Assembly (NCBI RefSeq): GCF_000774145.1
Contig: NZ_KN322985.1
Location: forward strand, 836,710 to 900,709
Direction: 5' to 3'
From: Pseudomonas mediterranea CFBP 5447
Lineage (GTDB): Bacteria > Pseudomonadota > Gammaproteobacteria > Pseudomonadales > Pseudomonadaceae
Length of the DNA: 64,000 nt
The notes under the pieces are model-generated. The model saw only the letters and a program-made list of their open reading frames with translations, did not search any database and was not told where the DNA came from. Below, piece by piece: positions 42,964-51,722 of the stretch; positions within the stretch are counted from its first letter, which is position 1, and each line of letters begins with the position of its first letter. Made by a program: the position numbers and the translations under genes.

Positions 42964-44187
42964 TCACTTCCACCAGTATTCGATCTGCACGCCGACGTTG
43001 GAGCCATGTCGCGCGTTGTCAAATGCGCCGGTGTCGGACAACGCCGACCCCGCCGCCAGTTGGTTGGCCGCACGCTGGGCCGCTTCGTTCCAGCTGGCAT
43101 AGGTGTAATAAAGCCGTATCTCCGGTCGGGCCCAGAATTCCGGCCCCTTGGGCGACCAGGTGGGCGCAAAGGTAAACTTGCTCAGCTTGCGCGTGCCGTC
43201 GCTCGCCTGTACCTGGTCATGGCCCAGTTCAGCCACCAGCTTGAACTGGTCGGTGAGGGCGTAGGCCGGGCGAACCCCCAGCGACACCCAGTCCTGATCG
43301 CCGCCATCGCGGCGGATATCCTTCTGATAAACCGCCTGCACTTGCCCGCCGAAACGCGGCGTGACCTGCCAATCGAAGAATTCAACCAGACGATAGCTCT
43401 TGTTGCTGTCGTCCAGGCCCGTATCGCCGGTATACCCCAGCCCGGTGCCGGGCCCCTCGCCATATTGCAAAGCCAGTTTATTCTTGCCACCCAAAAAGGC
43501 CTGCTGCACATGCTGGGCGGTCAGGGCCCAGCCGCGATGGGCATCGCGACGGTCCGCCTGGTCGATGAAGCTCAAGCCCAATTCCAACTCACCACCGGGG
43601 TTGGTCCTGAAACCGGCCACGTTGAAATCATGTCGATTGACCGGGTCTTTCTGATACAGGTTGTCCTTGCGCGAGAAGGCGTAGCTGTATTTCAGGCCGC
43701 CAATGAGTACATCCTCGATTCCCCCTCCGGTGGCGCTCTGGTTCCAATAGTAGAAATCGGAAATATGAATGTCGTTACGTTTGTAGTAACGCCGACCGGC
43801 CCATAGCGAACCGCCGTTCAGGCTGGGCATGTTCGACCACTGGGCGTACATCTGCGGCATTCGCGCGGCGCCGTTGTCACCCTGGAACGTCGGCGTGCGG
43901 TCATAACGGTTGTACAACGACGCCATGCCATCCACGCTCAACACCGAACCGTCATCGAGAGTGAAAAGGTCCTGGCGCAGCTCCAGCTCGCCATATTGTT
44001 CGCATTCGTTGCCCAATCGGTACTTGCTCTGCGCCCCGGGCAACTGGAAACAGGATTGCGATCGACCATTGGTTGCACTGCCGACGCCGCTACGCAGGTA
44101 ACCGGAAAACTCCAGTGCCTGGGCCGGAAATGGCAATGCCAGGCAGATGCAGGACACCGCAAGGCCCCGATTTATTGTTGTTTTCAT
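42964..44187 (-). CDS. LamB-type carbohydrate porin
   Basis: This 407-aa outer-membrane porin has a signal peptide (MKTTINRGLAVSCICLALPF, cut after AQA), then LEFSGYLRSGVGSATNGRSQ as in maltoporins, many alternating strands, and a terminal aromatic strand (NVGVQIEYWWK). A pair of cysteines in the first loops is typical. It would let trehalose into the periplasm. AAGGAG precedes ATG 44187. It lies between treC and the fusion gene in the operon. Similarity is of the LamB superfamily; exact sugar range is inferred. Confidence 0.88.
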   Translation of the reverse strand: MKTTINRGLAVSCICLALPFPAQALEFSGYLRSGVGSATNGRSQSCFQLPGAQSKYRLGNECEQYGELELRQDLFTLDDGSVLSVDGMASLYNRYDRTPTFQGDNGAARMPQMYAQWSNMPSLNGGSLWAGRRYYKRNDIHISDFYYWNQSATGGGIEDVLIGGLKYSYAFSRKDNLYQKDPVNRHDFNVAGFRTNPGGELELGLSFIDQADRRDAHRGWALTAQHVQQAFLGGKNKLALQYGEGPGTGLGYTGDTGLDDSNKSYRLVEFFDWQVTPRFGGQVQAVYQKDIRRDGGDQDWVSLGVRPAYALTDQFKLVAELGHDQVQASDGTRKLSKFTFAPTWSPKGPEFWARPEIRLYYTYASWNEAAQRAANQLAAGSALSDTGAFDNARHGSNVGVQIEYWWK

Positions 44188-44325
44188 ATGCCGCTCCTTG
44201 TTTTTTATTGTTTTTTGCTGCGCTTTCCCTTTGCCTGCCAACGAATGGGCGATAACCGGCCGCACGGTGCGGCGAGCGCAACGTGGTCGCTGTCAGGCGA
44301 TGCCTGGGTTTGAAAGGGTTTTGAT

Positions 44326-45969
44326 TCAATCGCTCAGGTGCACTACGAGCGACTCGTAGGGCCGCAGGTGCAACCGTCGATCACGATGCTCTCGGTCGTA
44401 GTTACCGATCACCCATCGTTGCTTCATATCGGGGGTGATGATCCCGTCGGGCAACTCGACCTCGCAGTCACTGCCGTGGAAATGACTGATGACCAGCAGA
44501 CGCTCGCCCTGCCCCTCGCGCAGGTACGCCCACACGAAGGGATGATCGGGCAACAGCAGGCGGTAGACGCCTTCCTGGATCAAGGCTTCTTTACGACGCA
44601 GGGTTATCAGTTGGCGGTAAAAATGCAGTATTGATGTCGGATCTTGCCGTTGGTGTTCGACATTGATGAAGGCAGCATTGGCCGGCACGCCAATCCAGGG
44701 CTCGGCATGGCTGAAACCCGCGTTCGGTCCGGCCGTCCATTGCATCGGTGTACGCCCGTTGTCCCGCGACTTCTGCATGATCGCTGCCATGGCGTCGGCT
44801 TCGGGCACACCGGCGTTACGCTGGAGACGAAAGATATTCAAGGTCTCGACGTCGCGGTACTGGTCGATGTGATCGAAGCCCGGATTGGTCATCCCCAGCT
44901 CTTCGCCCTGATACACGAAGGGCGTGCCCTGGAGGAAGTGCAACGCGGTGGCCAGCATTTTCGCCGAAGCCACCCGGTGCTCGCCGTCATTTCCGAAGCG
45001 CGAGACCACCCGCGGCTGGTCGTGATTACACCAGAACAGCGCATTCCAACCGCCGCCGGCCTGCATGCCGGTCTGCCAGTCGGACAAGATGCGTTTGAGC
45101 TGGAGGAAATCGAAGTCGGCTCGCACCCATTTCTGCAGGTTCGGATAATCCACCTTCAGATGGTGGAAATTGAAGGTCATCGACAACTCACGCGAATCCG
45201 GGCACGAATAACGAATGCAGTGTTCGAGACTGGTGGACGACATCTCGCCCACGTTGATCAGGTCGAAACCCTCAAAGACCTCCTGGTGCATTTGCTGCAG
45301 ATAACGATGTACGTTCGGGCCGTCGGTGTAGAAGCGCCGGCCATCGGTGTGGTCATCAGGAAAATCCGCCGGCTTGGAGATCAGGTTGATGACGTCCAGG
45401 CGAAAGCCCCCTACGCCCTTGTCCCGCCAGAAGCGCATCATCTTGAACACTTCGGCACGCACCTGAGGGTTATCCCAGTTCAGGTCGGCCTGGGTGTGAT
45501 CGAACAGGTGCAGGTAATACTGGCCGGTCTGCGCCTCGTACTCCCAGGCCGAACCGCCGAACTTGGACTCCCAACTGTTCGGTTGGTCGCGCCAGATGTA
45601 GAAGTCGCGATACGGGTTGTCGAGGCTGCTGCGGGCGGCCTGGAACCAGGGATGCTCGATGGACGTGTGATTGACCACGATATCAAGCATCAACTTGATA
45701 CCGCGCCTGCCGGCCTCGGCGATCAACAGCTCACAGTCAGCCATCGTGCCGTAGCTGGGGTCGATGGCGTAGTAGTCGCTGATGTCATAACCGTTATCGC
45801 GCTGTGGCGAACGCAGGAACGGCGTCAGCCACAGGTAATCCACCCCGAGCCAGTGCAGATAATCGAGCTTGTCCACGACCCCCAGCAAATCACCGGTCGG
45901 CTGACCGCCGTGGCTGTAGAAACTCTTCGGATAGATCTGATAGATCACGGAGCGTTGCCAGTCTTGCAT
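44326..45969 (-). CDS. treC: Trehalose-6-phosphate hydrolase
   Basis: TreC splits trehalose-6-phosphate into glucose and glucose-6-phosphate. The 547-aa GH13 enzyme begins MQDWQRSVIYQIYPKSFYS and shows LDIVVNH, nucleophile D192 (GFRLDVINLI), acid E242 (NVGEMSS) and D317 (WCNHDQPR). The length matches the family. AAGGAA precedes ATG 45969, and treB ends 51 bases upstream. Related oligo-1,6-glucosidases are possible, but the treB neighbour makes TreC much more likely. Confidence 0.92.
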   Translation of the reverse strand: MQDWQRSVIYQIYPKSFYSHGGQPTGDLLGVVDKLDYLHWLGVDYLWLTPFLRSPQRDNGYDISDYYAIDPSYGTMADCELLIAEAGRRGIKLMLDIVVNHTSIEHPWFQAARSSLDNPYRDFYIWRDQPNSWESKFGGSAWEYEAQTGQYYLHLFDHTQADLNWDNPQVRAEVFKMMRFWRDKGVGGFRLDVINLISKPADFPDDHTDGRRFYTDGPNVHRYLQQMHQEVFEGFDLINVGEMSSTSLEHCIRYSCPDSRELSMTFNFHHLKVDYPNLQKWVRADFDFLQLKRILSDWQTGMQAGGGWNALFWCNHDQPRVVSRFGNDGEHRVASAKMLATALHFLQGTPFVYQGEELGMTNPGFDHIDQYRDVETLNIFRLQRNAGVPEADAMAAIMQKSRDNGRTPMQWTAGPNAGFSHAEPWIGVPANAAFINVEHQRQDPTSILHFYRQLITLRRKEALIQEGVYRLLLPDHPFVWAYLREGQGERLLVISHFHGSDCEVELPDGIITPDMKQRWVIGNYDREHRDRRLHLRPYESLVVHLSD

Positions 45970-46020
45970 GACGCGATTCCTTCAGTGCGGGCCCATGGCC
46001 CATCGTGGACAAGCCGGGGG

Positions 46021-47463
46021 TCAGGCGACGCGATAGCCGGGGCGGACGATCTTCATGCTCAACCCGCAGGTCAGCGCAAAGGGGACGGTCATGGCGATGA
46101 CCATGCCGACCACGAACATCGGTATGTAGTCCGGAACGATCGAAATGAAGCCCGGCAAGCCACCCACGCCAATGGCCGAAGCCTTGATCTTGTTCAGCGA
46201 CAGGAAGATGCAGCCCAGGGCCGAGCCGACCAGGGCGCAGTAGAAGGGGAACTTGTACCGCAGGTTTACGCCGAACATCGCCGGTTCAGTGATACCGAAG
46301 TAGGCGGAAATGGCCGAGGTAGAGGCCATGCTCTTGTCCCGGGCATTGCGGGTCATGTAGAACACCGCCAGCGCCGCGCTACCCTGGGCCAGGTTGGACA
46401 TGACGATCATCGGCCAGATGAAGGTGCCGCCCTGGGTCGAGATCAATTGCAGATCCACCGCCAGGAACATGTGGTGCATGCCGGTGACCACCAGCGGCGC
46501 ATATAACAGACCGAAGATCGCCCCGCCGATCACCGGCGCGAGATCGAACAACGCCACCATGCCTTCCGTAATCAGGATCCCCAGGTGCCGGGTGACCGGT
46601 CCAATGATCGCCAGCGCCAGTACACCCGTGACGACGATGGTAGTGATCGGCACGACCAGCAGTTGGATAGCGTTGGGCACCCTGGCACGCAGCCACCGCT
46701 CGATCACGCTCATGACAAAGGCGGCCAACAGGATTGGCAGGATCTGTCCCTGGTAACCAACTTTTTCGATCCGGAACCAACCGAAGATATCGAAGTACGG
46801 CAGGCTCTGGCCATCCAGTCCCGCCACGGCCTTGCCGTAGTTCCAGGCATTGAGCAGGTCCGGGTGGACGAGCATCAGCCCGAGCACGATGCCGAGGATC
46901 TCACTGCCGCCAAAACGCTTGGCCGCCGACCAACCCACCAGTGCCGGAAGAAAGACGAAGGAAGTGTTGGCCATCAGGTTGATCAGGCTCCAGACACCGT
47001 CCAGGTTCGGATACGCGTCGAGCAGTGTCTGGTCGGCAATGAACATGCCCTTGGCGCCCAGCAGGTTGTTGACGCCCATCAGCAGGCCGGCGATCACCAG
47101 CGCGGGCAGGATCGGCATGAATACGTCGGAAAGCACCCGCACCAGGCGCTGCATGCCGTTGCCCTTCTGGGCGCCCTGACGCTTGACGTCGGCAATGGTC
47201 GCGGCCGCCAGGCCCGTCAGCTCGCGCAAGGCGGCGTAGACCTTTTCCACTTCGCCCGGCCCGATGACCACCTGGAACAATCCGCCGGTGAAAAACGAAC
47301 CCTTGACCAGGTCGACCTGATTCAACGTCGCGCTGTCCACCTGTGATGCATCCTTGAGGGACAGGCGCAGGCGTGTCACGCAATGGGCTGCCTGCTCGAT
47401 GTTGCCGACGCCGCCGAGGCTTTGCAGCAGCTCGCTGGCGATTCTGGGGTAATCGTGGCTCAT
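46021..47463 (-). CDS. treB: PTS trehalose transporter EIIBC
   Basis: TreB imports trehalose and phosphorylates it to the 6-phosphate. The 480-aa protein has an N-terminal EIIB domain with phospho-C28 (NIEQAAHCVTRLRLSL), a linker, and an EIIC domain with about ten membrane helices (PALVGWSAAKRFGGSEILG, GMHHMFLAVDLQLISTQGG). EIIA is supplied by the fusion protein. The ATG at 47463 is preferred; a GTG at 47508 would add a short extension. It is the first operon gene, with operators upstream. Confidence 0.93.
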   Translation of the reverse strand: MSHDYPRIASELLQSLGGVGNIEQAAHCVTRLRLSLKDASQVDSATLNQVDLVKGSFFTGGLFQVVIGPGEVEKVYAALRELTGLAAATIADVKRQGAQKGNGMQRLVRVLSDVFMPILPALVIAGLLMGVNNLLGAKGMFIADQTLLDAYPNLDGVWSLINLMANTSFVFLPALVGWSAAKRFGGSEILGIVLGLMLVHPDLLNAWNYGKAVAGLDGQSLPYFDIFGWFRIEKVGYQGQILPILLAAFVMSVIERWLRARVPNAIQLLVVPITTIVVTGVLALAIIGPVTRHLGILITEGMVALFDLAPVIGGAIFGLLYAPLVVTGMHHMFLAVDLQLISTQGGTFIWPMIVMSNLAQGSAALAVFYMTRNARDKSMASTSAISAYFGITEPAMFGVNLRYKFPFYCALVGSALGCIFLSLNKIKASAIGVGGLPGFISIVPDYIPMFVVGMVIAMTVPFALTCGLSMKIVRPGYRVA

Positions 47464-47517
47464 GCTTTTTTCTTCCGCGTCGTTGTTGTTATTGAGAGTC
47501 GACAGCACATGGAAGGA

Positions 47518-47563
47518 AAAATACTCGTCTGTACGAGTTAAATCAACAACTCGTACAGACGAG
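47518..47563 (-). promoter_or_regulatory. treB promoter with two TreR operator-like palindromes
   Basis: Minus strand: TTGATT (47541-47546) and TATTTT (47518-47523) are separated by exactly 17 bases and form -35 and -10 elements. A palindrome CTCGTCTGTACGAG at 47524-47537 fills the spacer, and its exact reverse complement CTCGTACAGACGAG lies at 47550-47563, upstream of -35. Centres are 26 bases apart. TreR probably represses by occupying both. Confidence 0.72.
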
Positions 47564-47707
47564 TTGTGTTTTTTTATTTAAGCACTCCACTATCATCGCG
47601 AAACGCCCTACGCTCCTTGCTGCAAAAAAACACAGTGGATTGGACAAGTCCCCCACTTCACCTTAAGGTTCCGCCCCCGGTGTACCGCGCGTTACAGAGC
47701 CATTTCC

Positions 47708-48412
47708 ATGAGTAAATACAACCGGATCTACAGCGACCTGCTGGCCAGCATCACCACCGAACGCCTGGAGCGCGGCGCCCGCCTGCCCTCCGAAACCGAA
47801 CTGATGGATAGCTACCAGGCCAGTCGGGGGACCGTACGCAAGGCGATCGAACAGCTTCAGGAGCGCGGTTTCGCCCAGAAGATCCATGGCAAAGGCACCT
47901 TCGTACTGTCGACCTCCCCCATCGAATTCCAGCTCGGCGGCATCGTCAGCTTCCAGGAGACGTACCCGCGCCTGGGCGATGACGTGCGCACTGAAGTGGT
48001 CGAGTTCAGCCAACTGCCGCTGGAAGGTGCGTTGCTCGAACACATCAAGGCCCCCGCCGGCAGCCAGGTGACGCGCATCAAGCGCGTGCGGAGAATTGAC
48101 GGCAAACGGGTGATCCTGGACATCAACCATTTCGTCAGCGACGTGATCCCCGACCTGACCCGCGAGATCGCCGAGCGATCGATCTACGCCTACATCGAAC
48201 AGACCCTGCAACTGCAGATCGCCTATGCCCAGCGCACCATCGAAGCTGTCCGGTGCGGCAAGGATGATCAGCAACACCTCGATCTCGACGGCCAGAGCCA
48301 TGTCATCATGGTGAGCAACCAGACCTTTCTCCAGGACGGCCGGCAGTTCGAGTACACCGAATCGCGGCATACCCTCGACAAGTTCTATTTCTCGGATGTG
48401 GCGCGGCGCTGA
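47708..48412 (+). CDS. treR: Trehalose operon repressor, GntR family
   Basis: This 234-aa regulator has an N-terminal GntR winged helix (LERGARLPSETELMDSYQAS, RGTVRKAIEQLQERGFAQ) and a UTRA ligand domain (about residues 85-230, with the TRIKRVRRIDGKRVILDINH region). The family includes Bacillus-type TreR sensing trehalose-6-phosphate. It is divergent from treB, and the two palindromes lie between the genes, so it is the obvious binder. The effector is inferred. Confidence 0.88.
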   Translation: MSKYNRIYSDLLASITTERLERGARLPSETELMDSYQASRGTVRKAIEQLQERGFAQKIHGKGTFVLSTSPIEFQLGGIVSFQETYPRLGDDVRTEVVEFSQLPLEGALLEHIKAPAGSQVTRIKRVRRIDGKRVILDINHFVSDVIPDLTREIAERSIYAYIEQTLQLQIAYAQRTIEAVRCGKDDQQHLDLDGQSHVIMVSNQTFLQDGRQFEYTESRHTLDKFYFSDVARR

Positions 48413-48419
48413 AAGGAAA

Positions 48420-48453
48420 AAACCGTGTGAACGCTGGTTCGCACGGTTTCTTT
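48420..48453 (+). terminator. Terminator after treR
   Basis: CCGTGTGAAC pairs with GTTCGCACGG (one mismatch) around a four-base loop, and TTTCTTTG follows on the plus strand. Confidence 0.8.
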
Positions 48454-48633
48454 GTGTACTGACCGAAATGAACAATTGAGGACGGTATTTGCGCCTGACC
48501 ACGGAATAACGCCGTTCGATACGGATTTGATCCGATCCCGGTTCCTCTGACATCTAACGCCCTGGGAAGGCTATCCAATGAGGCTCAGTGTCCAGCTGGC
48601 TTTCCGGGACGAGATGAGGCGCGCCTGATCTTG

Positions 48634-49497
48634 TCAGCTCAACGGATTGCGTGCCATGACAATCCACGCCGCTCCGTCGATCATCACCGACCGCTCGCCG
48701 GGGAGGCCCGCGAAAGCGGCACGAACCGCGGCCGAGACATGGGCGCGAATGTCGCCGGGCTGGTCAGCGAGCACAAGCGACAGCGGCCCGACCTCGAGCG
48801 TCATCTTCACCGCGTCATCGATCGCCGCATCCCTCGTCTCGCCCTCTCCGAATGGGACGGAAGCATCGAAGGGCGCTATAGCGATATCGGTGAAGCCGGC
48901 TGCCGTCAGGATGCGCGCTACCCGCCCACGATCGCCGAACGAAAATGGACCGGGCGCTTCGGGATCGGGCGGCGCGGTCGGCCGCACTATGCCCTTGATC
49001 GCGCCCATCGGCAGGCGCATCCAATCGTTTTCGGCCGCACTGCGCCAGCAGACGAAAGCGACCCGCCCGCCCGGTCGGAGCGCGCGTCGCATATGAGTGA
49101 ACGCCCCTGTCGGGTCGTCGAAAAACATCACCCCGAAACGCGAGAACAAGATGTCGAACGCTTTTTCTGGCAGTTCGGCGCTGCTGGCGTCCGCCACTTG
49201 GAACAGAACCGGCAGATCCTGCTGCGCAATGGAACGTGCTCGGCTGATCAGCGCTTCGGATATGTCCACGCCCAGCACTTGCCCCTCCGCGCCGACGCGG
49301 GAGACCAGAGCCAGACTTGACGCGCCCGCGCCGCAACCAACGTCCAACACACGCTCACCCTTCGCGGGCGCGGCGGCTTCGATCGCGGCTTGGCCGAACA
49401 TTGTCACCATGGCGTCAAGTCGGGCCTGATTGGCAACCCAGCGCTCCCCGCTTTGACCGCTCCAGTCGGCGACCTGATGGGCATTTTGCTCTGTCAT
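48634..49497 (-). CDS. Class I SAM-dependent methyltransferase
   Basis: This 287-aa enzyme has motif I VLDVGCGAGASSLALVSRVG, motif II region VLGVDISEALISRAR, and ALRPGGRVAFVCWRS after the DILFSRFGVMFF segment. It is of the UbiE/COQ5-like group, but the substrate is open. It lies 48 bases downstream of the oxidoreductase gene on the same strand, and the TetR gene diverges from the pair. Codon use with high GC3 and the sequence style point to an alphaproteobacterial origin, an impression only. No signal peptide is seen. Confidence 0.85.
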   Translation of the reverse strand: MTEQNAHQVADWSGQSGERWVANQARLDAMVTMFGQAAIEAAAPAKGERVLDVGCGAGASSLALVSRVGAEGQVLGVDISEALISRARSIAQQDLPVLFQVADASSAELPEKAFDILFSRFGVMFFDDPTGAFTHMRRALRPGGRVAFVCWRSAAENDWMRLPMGAIKGIVRPTAPPDPEAPGPFSFGDRGRVARILTAAGFTDIAIAPFDASVPFGEGETRDAAIDDAVKMTLEVGPLSLVLADQPGDIRAHVSAAVRAAFAGLPGERSVMIDGAAWIVMARNPLS

Positions 49498-49545
49498 GGG
49501 ATCTCCTTGTTCTGATTCATTCTTAACAGAAGGGAATCTGCGCGC

Positions 49546-50439
49546 TCAAACCAGCATCGATTGCTGAGCGAAGATACCCGCCATAGCGCCCTGCGATGAT
49601 GCCTGGGTGACCGAGGGCAGGAATGGCGTGGCGAGGTCGCCGGCGGCGTAGATGCCGGGCATGCTGGTCTGGCGGTGCTCGTCAACCTTGAGGACGATGC
49701 CGGTGGGCGTATCCACCGTGGCGAGGCCCAGTGATTCATGCAGGCTTGCGCACGGCTTGCTGCGCGGATGGGCGAACAGAATGTCGACCGCGACATTGGG
49801 GCCGATGTCGAGATTGATCGTGCTGATATGACCCTTTTGATGGGCGATCTCGACGATCCGGCCCTCGACAACAGATACGTTGCGGTGCGCCAGATCGGCC
49901 CGGATATCGGGCGGGATATCATGACCATCGGCGAAGACCGTCAACGTGTCGGTCCAATCGTGGTACAGCCTGACATAATTGTGCGACTGCGGGCCGGACC
50001 AGACGAGGCCCCAGTGCTGGCCAGCGACTTCAAAGCCGTCGCAATAGGGACAGGGCACGATGGACGTGCCCCAGCTTTCGGCAAAACCCGGGACGTCAGG
50101 CATCTGGTCGACGACGCCATAGCTCAGGATCAGGCGACGTGCCTTTAGGCGTTCGTTATCGTCAGTGACAACGCAGAAATCGTCGATTGCGCCAGACACG
50201 CTCTCAGCCCGGGCATTGACCAGCCTGATCGTTGGATAGCGCGCCAGCTGCTGCCGCGCCTCGACCAGGATGTCCAGCGGCGGCTTGTGATCGTGGCCAA
50301 GCAGACCATGCGAATGGCCGGCAAAGCGGTTACGTGGCCGGCCTGTATCGAGAACGGTTACCTTGCGGCGGGCACGGCCGAGCTGCAGGGCAGCGGCGAG
50401 GCCAGCAAAACTGCCGCCGATGATGATGACGTCATTCAT
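49546..50439 (-). CDS. NAD(P)/FAD-dependent oxidoreductase, thioredoxin-reductase-like
   Basis: This 297-aa flavoprotein has the FAD motif IIIGGSFAGLAAALQLGRA, a CPYC redox pair in SIVPCPYCDGFEVAG, and the terminal GIYAAGDLATPFLPSV. The build is that of bacterial thioredoxin reductases, though the NADPH site looks changed (LVWSGPQSHNYVRLY). It is transcribed divergently from the TetR gene over 123 bases that hold palindromes, so it is a likely target of that regulator. The methyltransferase gene follows. Function in detoxification or redox defence is a guess. Confidence 0.85.
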   Translation of the reverse strand: MNDVIIIGGSFAGLAAALQLGRARRKVTVLDTGRPRNRFAGHSHGLLGHDHKPPLDILVEARQQLARYPTIRLVNARAESVSGAIDDFCVVTDDNERLKARRLILSYGVVDQMPDVPGFAESWGTSIVPCPYCDGFEVAGQHWGLVWSGPQSHNYVRLYHDWTDTLTVFADGHDIPPDIRADLAHRNVSVVEGRIVEIAHQKGHISTINLDIGPNVAVDILFAHPRSKPCASLHESLGLATVDTPTGIVLKVDEHRQTSMPGIYAAGDLATPFLPSVTQASSQGAMAGIFAQQSMLV

Positions 50440-50512
50440 GGTGATTGGCTCCGTGCTGTTGATGGAGAGGGACGGGCTCGTCCAGCGGTGGCTTGCATAT
50501 TTAAGATACTTT

Positions 50513-50552
50513 GAATTACCCTAATTCGAGAATTGTAATACTGTCAAGTACT
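50513..50552. promoter_or_regulatory. Palindromes in the TetR/oxidoreductase divergent region
   Basis: GAATT and AATTC form an inverted repeat at 50513-50527 around ACCCT. AATACT and AGTACT form a near-perfect one at 50537-50552 around GTCA. Both lie just before the TetR start and are candidate operators. Confidence 0.4.
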
Positions 50553-50562
50553 GGAATTTTTT

Positions 50563-51210
50563 ATGACCGAAAACAGCCAGGCCCGACGCGGCCGGCCCGC
50601 CAATGAAGCGCTTGGCCAGACAATCATCGACGCTGCGGGCGAACTTTTTGCGGAATTGGGTTTTCAAGCAACGACAATGGACAAGGTCGCCCAGCGGGCG
50701 AAGATATCCAAGCTAAGCATCTATAAGCACTTCGAGAACAAGGAGGCGTTGTTCAGCGCGGCCATCGCGACCGGCTGCCATCAGTTGTTTGCACCACAAC
50801 CCCTTCTTGAAGGCGTCGGCGGTTCGGTCGAAGATCAGCTAATGGCGGTGGGAACATTACTGCTTCGCACGCTCTTGAGATCAGACGTCCGCGGTGTCGA
50901 AGCCATGGTCATGGCCGACAGGACGAATCAAAAGTCATTAAGCAAGCTCCATTACGAAGCCGGCCCCGCCCATGTCATCGCCCAAATCGAGGCGCTGTTG
51001 CGTCAATTGCACGCGAAGGCGCTTCTGAACGTGCCCGATCCACTTCAGTCCGCCCGACTGTTTGCCGCGCTTTTCAAAGGATCCGACCTCCTGATCATCG
51101 CGCGCTTCGATGAGGCGAGAGCAGAGGATGACCACGAAATCGAATCCTATTGCCGTTCAGCCGTCACCATGTTCGTCGCCGCGCATGGGTTGAAGGTCTT
51201 GGCTTCGTAG
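50563..51210 (+). CDS. TetR/AcrR family transcriptional regulator
   Basis: This 215-aa repressor has the TetR HTH (AGELFAELGFQATTMDKVAQ, then SIYKHFENKEALFSAAI) and a C-terminal ligand and dimer domain resembling the AefR-like TetR_C_7 group. It is divergent from the oxidoreductase and methyltransferase genes, so it probably controls them and itself. The ligand is unknown. Compared with the surrounding core genes it looks foreign. Confidence 0.88.
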   Translation: MTENSQARRGRPANEALGQTIIDAAGELFAELGFQATTMDKVAQRAKISKLSIYKHFENKEALFSAAIATGCHQLFAPQPLLEGVGGSVEDQLMAVGTLLLRTLLRSDVRGVEAMVMADRTNQKSLSKLHYEAGPAHVIAQIEALLRQLHAKALLNVPDPLQSARLFAALFKGSDLLIIARFDEARAEDDHEIESYCRSAVTMFVAAHGLKVLAS

Positions 51211-51280
51211 TGCTGAGCCATTGGAGCACGTTACGCAAGTCGCACAAAGCGGTCGGAATTTGCCAGGTCAAAAAAGCCAA

Positions 51281-51315
51281 AAGCCCGCAATTACGCGGGC
51301 TTCAGGGTATTTTTG
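51281..51315 (+). terminator. Terminator after the TetR gene, twin of the guaA terminator
   Basis: AAGCCCGC pairs with GCGGGCTT over a six-base loop, and CAGGGTATTTTT follows. The stem and flank match the hairpin at 53864-53898. Confidence 0.75.
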
Positions 51316-51480
51316 CTAGTGGCCTGTACGGTTAATTCGAGTACTCAAATTCGAGTGCCAGGGCTGGCCAGGCAAGGCGCCATGACGAGTCGTAGCCCCG
51401 CTACGGCGAGGAATGGCAACGCAGGCTGGCAAGTCCTGGCGCCGAAGTTGAGTAAACGAATTAGCCACACAGGCCACTAG
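51316..51480. mobile_element. 165-base palindromic element (MITE-like)
   Basis: The element starts CTAGTGGCCTGT and ends with its exact complement ACAGGCCACTAG. Inside, the arms stay partly complementary for about 60 bases (GGTTAATTCGAGTACTCAA on the left against TTGAGTAAACGAATTAGCC on the right). It has no open frame. It could be a non-autonomous transposon or a dispersed hairpin repeat. No target duplication is evident. Confidence 0.6.
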
Positions 51481-51512
51481 GTAGCCCGAACGCTTACAGA
51501 AGATCAATTCCA

Positions 51513-51623
51513 CTACATGTCAGCCAGCTTCTGAAAGGTCTTCTTGTGAGTTATGAGAACGAGCTTGGTTTCTGAATAAACGATTTGCTTACCGCCGTCT
51601 GCACGCAACTCAGAAACAGTCAT
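51513..51623 (-). CDS. Possible 36-aa peptide (remnant)
   Basis: An ATG at 51623 opens 36 codons beginning MTVSELRADGGKQIVYSETK and ending KTFQKLADM. The amino-acid balance looks protein-like, but no clear ribosome site is present. It could be a gene fragment next to the palindromic element. Confidence 0.25.
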   Translation of the reverse strand: MTVSELRADGGKQIVYSETKLVLITHKKTFQKLADM

Positions 51624-51722
51624 TGCTTAGAGAAAAAACTCTTCAGCCCGCACGCCCCGCGACAAACGGCCACCCCCATTCGTCGCGTCCACGTTTATGT
51701 ATGACTTGAAAGACCTGACGAA

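Noticed and set aside
44644..46506. Open frame of 620 codons on the plus strand opposite treC and treB
   Set aside because: It spans two real genes on the other strand and their gap, so it is a by-product of codon use.
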